Assembly (NCBI GenBank): GCA_029204225.1
Contig: CM055104.1
Coordinates: 24,569,285-24,633,284, forward strand
Origin: Diphasiastrum complanatum
Lineage: Eukaryota; Streptophyta; Lycopodiopsida; Lycopodiales; Lycopodiaceae
Length of the DNA: 64,000 nucleotides
Direction: 5' to 3'
This document shows positions 22,627 to 33,360 of the stretch, one piece after another. Made by a program: the position numbers and the translations under genes. The stretch's first letter is position 1. Every line of letters starts with the position of its first letter. The notes below the pieces were generated by a model. That model made no database searches. It saw only the letters and a list, made by a program, of their open reading frames with translations, and was not told the origin of the DNA.

Positions 22627-22759
22627 AACAAAGTTAAAAAATGACAATAATCTTACCATCAAGAAATCTGTAAGCAAGAACGTATGCGAAATCTTATAGA
22701 AAGCCATGACTTTGTCGTAGCGAGAGCTCTGGCAACATGTGTGCTTTTGAATTCGCAAA

Positions 22760-24650
22760 TGAGGTAAGTTATGCTTGGACTATGGTCCTTAAATAAAAAA
22801 AATTTGGAGACCCCCGCCTCACGCCATACCTCCAGCTTGCTTCGGGATCGAGTTGTCGCGGCTCACCTCACTTCATGCCGAACGCCGGGACCATCCAAAC
22901 CTACTGTGAAAAGTAGGAGTCAAGAACACGCTTGGCTTTCGGGCTCCAGAATTTTAGCAAGCTGCCATTTAGGAAGGAACACTCTATTGGTAAAAAGTGG
23001 ACCTCACATATACTCCTTAAGCAACCAATTAGCAAGGCATCGCAGGAGTAGTGATTGAGCCCTCCCCACTGAGCACCACCTTCAGGCAGTATTGAGGTAT
23101 ATACACTTTCCTCAACACTGGTTTTGTGTCATTTCACAGATCGGATATCTTTTAGATGTGGCATGTGGTTGGTGCATTTGGTAGAGTAACATGCAAAGAG
23201 TATGCAGTTGCCTGCATTTAAATATTTAGTTAAACTCTTTATGCCAGTGTTAAGAAATGACTAACCCATGTTGGCATTGTGAAGTTGCTTTGAAGTCGAC
23301 TTTCTTATAGTATGTGCGTGCCATAATATAGCCACATGTTGATGTATTCTTTAGAGTGAATGATTTAAGTAACTTTCAGATAAAGTTATCAATATGTAGT
23401 ATGTGCTCTGTTTTAAGCATTACTCCTTGTGCTTTTCCACCTTCTCAATAAGTGTAATTAGGTTACCTCATGGCCTAATCTTGTGCCTAAAACAAAAAAA
23501 TGGGAATGTTCATAAGGTCTTAGTGTTTATTTCAAACATGGGCCTCCTCATCTTAAGTTGTAAAGTTGCGAGTGATGGAATGTGTATGACATGTGTGAAT
23601 GCATTGTGATTTACATTTTATGATGAGTATATGCCCCAACCTCTAGAGGGAAGGATAATTGAGACCTAAAGAGGCGGAATACCCTCTTGGGTCTAGGAAT
23701 TACCATTGAATCAGTTTTTATTCCTCACATAGAACACAATTCTTAGTGTGTCGTTGGAATATACGGGCACTAGAGGATTCACGGGCCCCTGGAATCCGGG
23801 TCCACGCATTAGCACGGGCACATTAGTGTATCTAAAACTATTTGTAAAAACGAAAAACAAAAAAATGAAAATCTTCAAAAAACACAAGATACATCACTGT
23901 TTTAACTAAGAGTACCAAGTTCCCTTAGCTTGAGGGCATAAAAGTGGAAGATTGTGAGAGAAAAGTGAGAAAATGATGGAATTTTCACAACCTACATCTG
24001 TTGTAACAAACATTGAGGGAATTTTTCCGAGTTTACTTGAATGGGACTAACAACATTAGGAACTCTTTGAGAAAAGCACACGTGAAATCATGCCATAATC
24101 ATGAGTGTTTGTATACTATCACATCATAGTGTCAGCATATAACACCACCTTAAGAGCCCTACATTGTGATATATGAAAATCTCACTTTAGACTGATTATA
24201 TCTGAAATGCCATTCTATTGCAGTATGAATGTATTCCGCAAGAAGATACGACTATAGATAAGCATCACATAATAACAAATGCTATCATTAGTGACTTTAA
24301 GGAGAGGATTTGTCAAAACCTTGAATGAGTCAACTTTTGTACCTCCCTTTATCAACAAAACCAGGTCATGATATGTAAGATCCAGATGAATGGATGGTAC
24401 ATTTCCTAGAATCATCTTTGGGAAAGAACCACAATGATAAGTCATAATCAGACCCATACTGATCCAAGCAAGTGAGTGTTCAATGTAAGGGGGTAAAAGA
24501 TGTTATCAAGGGAATTATTGAGTGAAGAGAGGAATGGATTGGAGAGTGGAATGTTCTAAAAGTTCAATAAAATCTAGATTGAATTAGAACAAGACACACA
24601 CCTTCTAGAGTTGTTGAGAATCTTAGACACCACACCCAAGCTGAGAGGGA
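22760..24650. other. Unrecognised stretch, partly GC-rich
   Basis: 22800-23110 is GC-richer than its surroundings (CGGGATCGAGTTGTCGCGG etc.) and may be an LTR or promoter fragment of an unidentified element; nothing proves it. 23110-24650 shows no coding domain or clear repeat. Confidence 0.35.
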
Positions 24651-24654
24651 ATTT

Positions 24655-25570
24655 TTGCTACTAGAACAGTGTCATAGCATAACACCACATAGTGAGGGCA
24701 TGAATGATGAATGCCGACCACGGCGATATTGTCCTATACTTCGATTCACCGGAGTCTATGTGACAATAATAGGACTCGATGCTATAGTACGTGGGCTTCG
24801 AACTGGAGACTTAGCACTAGAGGTGGACAACAAAGAATTTCGGATAAGGGCCATGCTATACATCAAAATAAATCAGCAGTGGATATTAGTGACCACACGG
24901 ACCTTATTGTTGCAATCCGTTGACAAGCATTGACCCCAATAGACTTTCCATGACAAGTATGGCTTTACGTGACCTTCTCTTGCCAAGAGATTTTTGTCAG
25001 ATAGTGCGACAAGGGTTAGCCTATTACTACTTCTATAGCCCTTGTGTCAAGCGTTTCCTCATCCTAGGTGATCAATTATATCGGATCAGGGACAAAAGTA
25101 CTTTAAGCGTGCATGAGCTAGTAGAAAATCTGAATTGGGTATGCATAGGCCTAACAACCATCCGATATACAAAGTTAGTGATACCTCGTTAGCCTCCCCC
25201 CCAAATTTCTATTGATGAAGATTTGACAACAATTCTAAGACGTATTACCCAACCTTCAGAGGATCCAACCCCAACTGTAGAAGAGCCAACTTCTACACTT
25301 GACGTTAGTAAACGGTCTAGGCACTAGTCATAGTAACATTCGAAGAACCACGTTATGAATGGAATACACTTTGGTCCACAAAGGTTATGTTTAGTGTTAC
25401 GTGTTTTAGGGCCTATCAATATAGATATCATATCCTTTGACACCACAGCTCGAGAGATTCGTATTGGAGACATTGTTGTTGAGATAAACACTCATGGACT
25501 CCTCATCCTAACCACTGTTTACATACGAGAACATCATCGTTGGGTAGCACAGGCTGTCTATTCATTGTGA
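24655..25570 (+). pseudogene. Unrecognised coding remnant with an internally duplicated domain
   Basis: Three open frames (24655-24933, 24920-25192, 25355-25570) read like protein. The first and third align: IVRGLRTGDLALEV...LYIKINQQWILV...LLLQ against TAREIRIGDIVVEI...VYIREHHRWVAQ...YSLQ, showing a tandem duplication of a ~60-residue unit about 650 bp apart. The middle segment is VHELVENLNWVCIGLTTIRY. I do not recognise the family. Most of it recurs at 29363-30261. Confidence 0.5.
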
Positions 25571-25791
25571 ATCAACAATATGCTAGCTGCCCTTGGATTT
25601 GTATGAGCACTAATACGAAACTAATCTCTCGCTGGTCAAATCTTTGAGATCTTGGAAACTCTCATTGACTAGGAAGTATGGGGTAATCAGTGGGGCCCCC
25701 GGGCCTCTGATTGCTCGCGTAAGGACAATGTGGGTCCTTTCCCTACTAAGGCGTTTTGGCTGGACCAATCCCTAGTCAAAATATGCCCAAA
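24873..25791 (+). repeat. ~0.9 kb direct repeat, copy 1
   Basis: From TGGATATTAGTGACCACACG to ATGCCCAAACA, highly similar to 29363-30261. The unit begins TG and ends CA, which suggests an LTR, but it also reads as coding sequence. The right end, TTTTGGCTGGACCAATCCC, resembles 43083-43124, there read as the start of a minus-strand LTR (TGTTAGGGCC). Confidence 0.85.
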
Positions 25792-25869
25792 CATTGGTGT
25801 GTCTACCGGGAGTGCAGAATCCTTCGTTGGACTACAAAAGTATACGTGTTAAAATTTGCTCATCAACTG

Positions 25870-26912
25870 GTTATAATCTATGTCCACCCTTGGTGAGCAT
25901 TATCTGACCCATCAAACGTGAACATTAGTAAGCAGTTTCCAGAAATGTCAAGTAAACAAAGCAGAGCGTTTAAAGGCAGGAGGGTTGTTGCATCCCTTAG
26001 AAATACCAACTGGTAAATGAGAGAGTATCTCCATGGGTTTTATAGTAGGCCTGCCTAAAACCCAAAAGGGTAATGACGCTATATGGGTCACAGTTGACCG
26101 TCTGACCAAAATGGCTCATTTCATTCCAACCAAAACAATCGTTAGAGCTCCAGAGTTAGCGAGGTTGTTTGTAGACGGGCTATTTAAATTGTACGGTCTA
26201 CCTTCCGGCATAGTCAACGATCGGGACAATAAGTTTACTGGAAATTTTTGGAGGACAGTATTCCATCATCTCCATACTAAACTTGAAATGAGTACCACCG
26301 ACCATCCATAGACGGACGGTCAAACAGAGAGGGTAAATCAAGTGCTGGAGGATATGCTTCGTGCATACGTCAGCAAGAAGCAGACTAATTGGGAGGAGAA
26401 CATGCTAAGCGTAGCATTAGGCAGTCCCAGGATCGAGCCAGACATTATGCAGATGGGATGTGCAGTTCTCCACTGGTGAGAAAGTCTACTTGAGAGTCCC
26501 AGTCGACTTTAGAACCCTCAAATCAGGAGTGTGTGCTAAGTTGTCTCCAAGGTATTGTGGTCCCTTTACCATCAGTAGGAGACTAGGCGAGGTCACCTAT
26601 GAACTAGAACTCCCACACAACAGTAAGGTTTTTCCAGTCTTTCATGTAAGTCAGTTAAGAAAAGCCTTAACCAGATCAGACAATCTGGTAGGGGACAGTG
26701 TTCTAGTCCTCCCATTGGATTCTTAGCAACCTCCACATGAACTAGAGGAGATTCTTGATAGTAGAGAGTCGTCATACTCTATACCGAGAATATCTAATTA
26801 AGTGGAATGATCAGCCTGTTGAGAATTTCACTTGGGAAAGAGGCAGCGTCCTTCACAAGATTTTTCCAGACTTTGTCTTAGAGGACCAAGACGGTTCTTA
26901 AGGGGGAGGGAG
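25870..26912 (+). pseudogene. Gypsy chromovirus integrase C-terminal half with chromodomain-like tail
   Basis: In broken frames: CQVNKAERLKAGGLLHPLEI, then MGFIVGLPKTQKGNDAIWVTVDRL (26033), IVNDRDNKFTGNF, TDGQTERVNQVLE, then FRTLKSGVCAKLSPRYCGPF and YELELPHNSKVFPVFHVSQL, and a weak chromodomain (ELEEILDSRES, NFTWERGS). The first catalytic Asp (usual SMDFI) is Gly here; the second Asp and the Glu are present. A polypurine tract AAGGGGGAGGGAG at about 26900-26912 precedes the LTR. Confidence 0.85.
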
Positions 26913-27260
26913 TGTTATGAACTCGTAACCAGTGCCGAACCCTAGGGAACGCAGATAGGTCAGATACCACAGTCAGGGTCATGTCCAGCGTACATGACCA
27001 ACAGGGCAAGACAATGTGATTAGTGTGCCCTAGCACGGTCCATAGCCATGGCGGGCCTAACACAGTCTAGGGACCCTGTCAGTAGGATAGGGCCCCCAGT
27101 TGGGTCCCGATGTGCTGTCGGCCACGTCAGTGCCACGTGGCCGACACTTGGCAATTGCATGCTACCAGTCCTCACAATGGGCTAGGAGGGGCTTACTCTA
27201 TATCAGGGAGTAGGCAAGGTTGGGTGGATCAGTTAGTGTTTGCCCTACTGTGGTGTTAGG
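26913..27260 (+). repeat. Gypsy 3' LTR, probably truncated
   Basis: Begins TGTTATGAACTCG right after the polypurine tract. The right end is unclear; sequence changes to another element near 27260. Confidence 0.6.
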
Positions 27261-28250
27261 ATCTATTACACTAACCCCTTTACCTTTGAGTTGCTCCAAA
27301 ATCAACTCAAGAGTAGCTTTGATAGTATCCACCTTAAAACATACAGCATATAATCTCTATGAATCTTGACTGGTGTTGCTTGTAGATGCCATAGCAGAAA
27401 GATAGGTAGCAAAAACAAAGCAAAACCAAGCTCTCAGCACCTCAAATCACTACACAGATAAGTTGCCCTGAATTCCTAGAAGAATTGAATAGAATAGCTC
27501 TCCTACAGCCAAGTTCTAACTACACATAGACTCTTCTTTTCCAAAAACCATCAAACTAGGGTTTCATATTGACAATTGGCAAAAAACTATGGATGATCAC
27601 CGAATCAGAAGGCAAAAAGCCTTACCCTACTAGCGACCTACCACAAGAAGCTTATTGCAACTGACAGATCTGAAAAATACTGAGTTTTGGAGAAGTTACA
27701 AATAGATGTACAAATTTAATGTGGGCTAGGTTTTCACAAAAGCGAAGAGAATAATCAAGCCGCATAGTAGAAAATGCTCAAAGGCTGTCAGAAGATCAGC
27801 AATCCACCATAGGGCTTCAATCTGCTATTTTATGGACTCCAAACCTACCAACAGATCACCTACAGTAGGCCGTTGGCTCTCCAAGAATGCTCCAAATCCT
27901 AATTAAAGATGCCAAATTCCACAGAAGTCTTGAAAGTAACTGCTCTGATACCAAATGTTGCACACAAGCTCACAAACCCTAAGTAAATACACAGAATTAC
28001 CCAACAAATCCGTCACTTTATTAATCTTAAGCAAATGTACATAGATCAACAAGCAAACATGAGAGCTCTGGTGCAAGTCTCCTCCCAACCATAGCTGCAT
28101 AGGAATACCATAATCATAATGAGGAATGTTTGACAAGGCTCATTCTATATCGCTCAAGCACCTCTTAACCCTGACACATCCTAACATCGACACATGGCAA
28201 ACTCCATGCACAGCCGAACAAATGAAATCAATATTTACTGTATTTGTTCA
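27261..28250 (-). mobile_element. 5' fragment of a minus-strand LTR retrotransposon (LTR, primer site, gag start)
   Basis: On the minus strand, an LTR ending near 27956 (TGTTGCACACAAGC on the + strand) is followed by the primer site TTTGGTATCAGAGCA (+ strand 27941-27955). A leader follows, then an ATG at about 27391 opening MASTSNTSQDS, a stop, and a Leu-rich segment (TIKATLELILEQLK) cut off at 27261. The outer LTR end, about 28250, is a guess. Confidence 0.7.
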
Positions 28251-28301
28251 TCAATAATTTGTTATTTATATTTTATGAAGTGACCACCACAGCTACAAGG
28301 G

Positions 28302-29378
28302 TTGAACGATTGCATTTGCGAGCTAGGCAACATAAAAACTGAAGATAGTGAATGTGAGATTGACCAAGTGAAAGACTTGATGAGAATAGACACAACTATG
28401 ATACCTGAATGGTACGCCAATATAGCCACCTATCTTTCAACACTTACAGTTCCAGAATCCATGTCTCATCAAGAAAAGAGAAAACTATGCTTACAAGTTT
28501 TGAGATTCTCATTAATAGGAGGTGTCCTATATAGACGAGGTATAGAAGGATTGTTTAGACGATGTATTACATCAGGAGAGGTCGGTTTTGTTTTAGTAGA
28601 ATGTCATGATTCAGCATGTGGAGGCCATTTCGTAGGACAATTGACAACACTGAAGGTACTTAGGGCGGGATACTGGTGGCCTACTATTTTTTGTGATGCT
28701 CATTTGTATGCTCATTTGTATGCGCGTAATTATGATATTTTCCAAAGGATCGATCCACATGCCAATCGAACACGTTCTTTAGTGCCAATACAAGTGATGC
28801 TATCATTTGAAAAATGGAGAATAGATTTCATGGGACCCATCCACCCTGCATCATCAAGCAGGAAGCACTACATAGTTGTAGCCACTGACTACTTTACTAA
28901 GTGGGTAGAAGCCAAAGCAGTAGCAAAAGATAATGCCAAAGAGACGGCATGGTTCTTATTAGAACAAGTGATAGGAAGATTCGGAGCACCCAAAGAGTTA
29001 CTGTCTGATAGATGTACACATTTCTTTAACAAAACTATTAAGGCCTTGACAAAACAATTGTTGATCAAGCATAGGAAAAGTACCCCATATCACCCACAAG
29101 CCAATGGCCAAGCCGAGAGTACAAACAAACAGCTACTATCTATTCTGAAAAAAATTGTAGCTGATAGCAAAAGAGATTGGGATCGTATGTTATATGCTGC
29201 CTTACGGGCTTACAACACCACCTATAAAGTTAGCACTAACCATACTCCCTTTTTCCTAGTGCATGGACAAGAATGTGTCCTACCAATAGAGATTGAACTC
29301 TCCACCATCAGATTTGCTATGGCACACGATCAAGGGGAGAAACATTGCAAGAATTGGACGAACAACAATGGATATTAG
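28302..29378 (+). pseudogene. Gypsy integrase fragment with an intact DDE triad
   Basis: 358 codons open. N-terminal part of an integrase with a degenerate HHCC zinc finger (ECHDSACGGHF, GYWWP), then the catalytic core: Asp in WRIDFMGPIHP, Asp in LLSDRCTHF, Glu in NGQAESTNKQ. It ends in a sequence change near 29362, where one frame continues ELDEQQWILVTTRTLQLQ into the direct repeat. It lacks reverse transcriptase, gag and LTRs. The ATG start is arbitrary; the fragment is 5'-truncated. Confidence 0.88.
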
Positions 29379-30261
29379 TGACCACACGGACCTTACAGTT
29401 GCAATTTGTTGAGAAAGCATTGACCCCAATAGACTTTCCATGACAAGTATGGCTTTACGCGACCTTCCCCTGCCAGGAGACTTCTATCAAATAGTGTGAC
29501 AAGGGGCAGCCTATTACTACTTCTATAGCCCTTATGTCAAGCGCTTTCTCATCCCAGGCGATCGATTATTTTGGATCAAAGACGAAAGTACTTTAAGCAT
29601 GCATGAGCTAGTAAAAAATCTAAACTGGGTGTGCGTAGGCCTAACAACCATCCGATATACAGAGTTAGTCATACCCCGTCGACCTTCCCCATCAACTTCT
29701 ACTGATGAAGATTTGATAGCAATTCTAAGACGTTTACCCAACCTTCAGAGGATCCGACCCCAACTGCAAAGAGCCAACTTCTACACTTGACATTAGTAAA
29801 CGGTCTAGGCAGTCATAGTAACATTCGAAGAACCACGTTATGAATGGAATACATTTGGTCCACGAAGATTCTGTTTAGTGTTACGTGTTTTAGGGCCTGT
29901 CAATATAGATATCATATTCTTTGACACCACAGCTCAAGAGATTCGTATTGGAGATATTGTTGTTGAGATAAACACTCATGGACTCCTCATCCTAACCATT
30001 GTTTACATATGAGAACATCATCCTTGGGTAGCACAAGTTGTCTATTCATTGCAAATCAACAGTACGCTAGCTGCTCCTGGATTTGTATGAGCACTAATAC
30101 AAAACCGATCTCCCATTGATCACATCTTTGAGAGATTAAAAACTCTCATTGACCTGGAAGTATGGGGTAATCAGTGGGGCCTCTGAGATTGGATGTAGTC
30201 TCGTGTAAGGATAGGTTGGGCGTTTTGGCTGGACCAATCCCTAGTCAAAATATGCCCGAAC
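29363..30261 (+). repeat. ~0.9 kb direct repeat, copy 2
   Basis: Same unit as 24873-25791 with small indels (e.g. shorter in the GC-rich end). Open frames persist in parts (29599-29790), with several stops. It is fused to the integrase at QQW. Confidence 0.85.
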
Positions 30262-30540
30262 ACAAGGATAACTCTGATCGGGCTCTCTACGACAACAAAG
30301 AGAAGCAGAAGAAGGATTTCAAGCCTAAGAGGGAGTCAGACCAAAGACAAGACCGAAAGCAGTAGGGATGCCCTACACATGTACTTTTGATCTCTTAAAC
30401 TCAAAGAAGGCAAATGAAAGAGTAGAAATAAGCCGAGACAACAACATAGTGAGAAGAAGACCCTTCATTCATGCTGTCGTATTTTACTTCTGTTGTCCCA
30501 CAATCCGCATATTTAGACGTAAAATAAGACAGGCGGAAAA
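30262..30540. other. Short unassigned stretch
   Basis: A basic, Lys/Gln-rich open frame crosses it (EKQKKDFKPKRESDQRQDRK), resembling a gag tail, but nothing decisive. Confidence 0.3.
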
Positions 30541-31035
30541 GATGACAGTTGCAACAACCTGCATTTTTACTCACTATTTATGACAGGCGAAAAATACAAC
30601 AGTTGCACAGCCTGCATATTTACAAGTAAACCTGAACAGGCGAAAAAATGCAAAAATTGTGACACTGCATTTTTACACGCATTTTATGATAGACGAAAAA
30701 TGTGAAAAATACAACACTGCATTTTCACACGCATTTTATGACAGGCAAAAAATGCGACACTACATTTTTACATGCATTTTATGACAGGCGACACTTGCCT
30801 AAAATGCGACACTACATTTTTACACGCAATTTATGACAAGCGACACTTGCCTAAAATGCGACACTGCATTTTTACACAAAATTTATGACAGGTGACACTT
30901 GCCTAAAATGCGACACTCCATTTTTACACACACTTTCTGACAAGCAAAAAATGTGAAAAATGCGACTGCATTTTTTCACGCAATTTATGACAGATGACAC
31001 TTTCCTCTAAAAAATGCGACACTTGCCTTTAAAAG
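30541..31035. repeat. Minisatellite with a ~52 bp unit
   Basis: About nine units built on GCGACACT-CATTTTTACACGC-ATTTATGACAGGCGACACTTGCCTAAAAT; unit length is about 52 bp in the regular middle part and shorter or irregular at the ends. It runs almost up to the LTR that begins at 31081. Confidence 0.9.
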
Positions 31036-31080
31036 GGCGCAAGTTTCTTTTAGGTAAGGTCAAGGCCAAAGGCCAAAGGG

Positions 31081-31763
31081 TGTTGCAATTTGGCATTTTC
31101 ACCAACATTATTTTTGGCAAAGTCTGACATTACAGTCTCTTCACGTCCATTCTATGCACTGTGTGATCAGATTTGACAACAACAACAGCCACCCACGATC
31201 TCCTACAGACGGCACAACCACTTTTGTACCTTTTTCATCTGCACACCTATAAAATTTATGTATATAGTGAATATCATCTCGGTATTTAGTAAAAAACAGA
31301 AAACAAGCGTCAAACAAGTGCAATAGCGATATCAGTAAGCTTGATTTTTGCAATTGAGAGACAGACATTGTAGATGCCTTCACGCATTGATTATTTCTTT
31401 CTTTCAGACAGATTGTCAATAATAGGTTCATAACTTTTATAGTTTGTAAATTGGCTTTGTGAAGCACGCGGTTACATCCGCTATTGTTTTGTCCCACCTA
31501 CATTATTGACTTGTATATTTTGTTATACTTAATCTGATTATAGCTCTGTCTGGTTTTGTGTTCAAATTCGCGTCAATATTGCAATGCTTTTCTACATTAT
31601 GTCTAGTTGTCTATTTGATTTGTTTGGTTGTTTGGTCTTCACTTCTGCTATGACCATGCATTAAAACTTTAAAATTATCATATTCTTGTGTTCGCTTACT
31701 GAGTCACCAGTAGTGCATGCACCGAGAAGAAAAATCGAGTTCCAACAATTTTTTTCTTTCGAC
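31081..31763 (+). repeat. Copia LTR (683 bp), family distinct from A and B
   Basis: Starts TGTTGCAATTTGGC and ends TTCTTTCGACA, directly followed by TGGTATCAGAGCA at 31764-31776, the copia primer site. The left boundary is inferred from the TG and is less certain. Confidence 0.65.
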
Positions 31764-33033
31764 ATGGTATCAGAGCAATAGGTTACTATTTTCTGATTAT
31801 TTAGAGCTTTAATATCAGAAACCATCTGATTTCTCAAGTGGTTTAATATCAGAGCTATTTCTATAGCCTGATAAGCTTCCGACGAAACCTAATCCTATTA
31901 GCTGATAGGATAATTGCTTTTTTGTTCTGTAATTTAGCACCAGATTTTCATACTTAAGTCATTGATAGTTACTCCTATCACTTAGTTAATCTTCCACATG
32001 GATTTCCAAGGGAAATCCAATCCTATCATGAACAAGCTTGATGGAGCCAATTACCATCTGTGAAAATTTAAGATGAGAACCGTGCTAATGGCTAAGAAGT
32101 TGTATGACATTGTTACAGGTGCAGAGGGAATACCCGAAGTTGACGATGCAACAATCTCCAGATGGAAGTTGAAGGATGACAAAATATTTACGTTGATCAT
32201 CCTCAATATTTTAGATACTCAGATAGGCCATGTGTCAAAAGCTCAGACATCTGAGAAAGTCTGGGACATCTTGAATACATTATATGAAGTGTGAGATATA
32301 GCTTCCAAGCTACATCTCAGGAAGAAATTTTACTCCCTCAAGATGGTCAATGATGATTCCCTACAGAATCACATCAACTCATTCAAGAATATGCTGAAGC
32401 AAATGGTCGTTGTTGGATCTGTCATTGATGATCAAGATGCAGTAATACAACTGCTTACAAGCTTGCCAAGCTCATACGACAGCTGGGTGACGATTATCAC
32501 GATGCATCCATAGTTGACTCTTTCAAGAGTCATTACAATGTTGTTGCAAGAAGACACGCGGAGGAATGAAGCCTCCAATTCCTCAACTGATTTTCACGCC
32601 TTATACACCAATAGAGGCTAGACTAAGCAGAAGAAGAAGAAAGACCCAAAGCAATCAAAGCAAAACTAGAAACCAATACAATACAAAGAATAGTCAAATC
32701 AGCAGACTAAGAAGAAGTTGTTTTATATATACTACAAGAGAAACAACCACGAGATTCAAGACTACCAGATACTACAAGTGAAGTTCATGACCAAGGAGCA
32801 TCCAAAGACAATTCTTGGTTCTTGATCTTAGCACTTGGAAAGAGACATGGATACTTGTATAGATTAAGTCATTGTTTTTCTGCCTCTAGTCAGGCGTTCA
32901 ATACTTCCATTCAAGTAAATAAAAGTTTACTTTGGCATTATAGACTTGGTCATTTGAGTCATGCTTCTGTATAGCAAATATCTAAATTGTTCTTGATCTA
33001 GACTATCCTAATAATAAAGTCGAGTTACCTATC
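31764..33033 (+). pseudogene. Copia primer site, gag and pre-integrase remnant
   Basis: Gag from ATG 31998 (NPIMNKLDGANYHL, then stop TGA, KFKMRTVLMAKKLYDIV; open 32073-32294), continuing through YSLKMVNDDSLQNHINSFKN and LTSLPSSYDSWVTII. After a Lys-rich tail the sequence jumps to pre-integrase (GKRHGYLYRLSHCFSA, LLWHYRLGHLSHASV) by about 32990. Zinc knuckle, protease and the rest of pol are missing; stops are frequent. Confidence 0.8.
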
Positions 33034-33360
33034 TGTGAGAGATTTCAACTAGTTTAGTCTAGTTTAGTCATATTTTGGTAAATTGTCTATACGAGGCCAA
33101 AACTCATTTTAGACTTAGAGATAAACTTTTTGAAGTTATATTAGTTTACAATACATTCAATAAAGACTTTTTGAAGGTTTGGAAAAGTTGGTAGTCAAGT
33201 TTGAGAGAGATTCAAATTTGAACTTTGGGTACATTGAATCTAGACCCAAAAGTAGTAGGGTTTAAATTTTGGAGGGAAAGCCAAGTGGCCAAATAGGGTT
33301 TGGACCTGTTATATAAGGAGGAAACTCATGGAGAGACACATCTTCTCTCTTTTTGATTCT
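33034..33360 (+). repeat. Partial LTR related to copia family A
   Basis: TGTGAGAGATTTCAACTAG start, then GAGGCCAAAACTCATTTTAG, AAGCCAAGTGGCCAAATAGG and TTATATAAGGAGG (TATA box). This is the first half of the family A LTR in more diverged form, truncated near 33360. Confidence 0.8.

Larger units (their letters stand above)
18298..22740 (-). pseudogene. ParB-like domain plus beta-class N4/N6 DNA methyltransferase relic (seven exons)
   Basis: Splice sites read directly on the minus strand give exons about 22740-22657, 21777-21431, 21284-20281, 20131-19878, 19775-19660, 19479-19027 and 18924-18298, joined by GT-AG introns of 102-880 bp. Domain order: conserved N-terminal block (ISFKISGKPQDIPL), KKKRS nuclear-signal-like stretch, ParB-like domain, Lys-rich linker, then an amino-methyltransferase with motif IV (DIPYG) before motif I (DLFSGSGTT), the beta-class order of N4-cytosine and some N6-adenine enzymes. 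Five in-frame stops and about five frame changes interrupt it. Two of the shifts lie in an 8-T and an 11-T run, so assembly error could explain those. Function is inferred from motifs only; related domains methylate cytosine N4 or adenine N6 in DNA. First exon and true start are uncertain. Confidence 0.8.

Noticed and set aside
22771-23058. Basic open frame in the GC-rich patch beside the methyltransferase relic
   Set aside because: No recognisable domain; composition explains the open frame.
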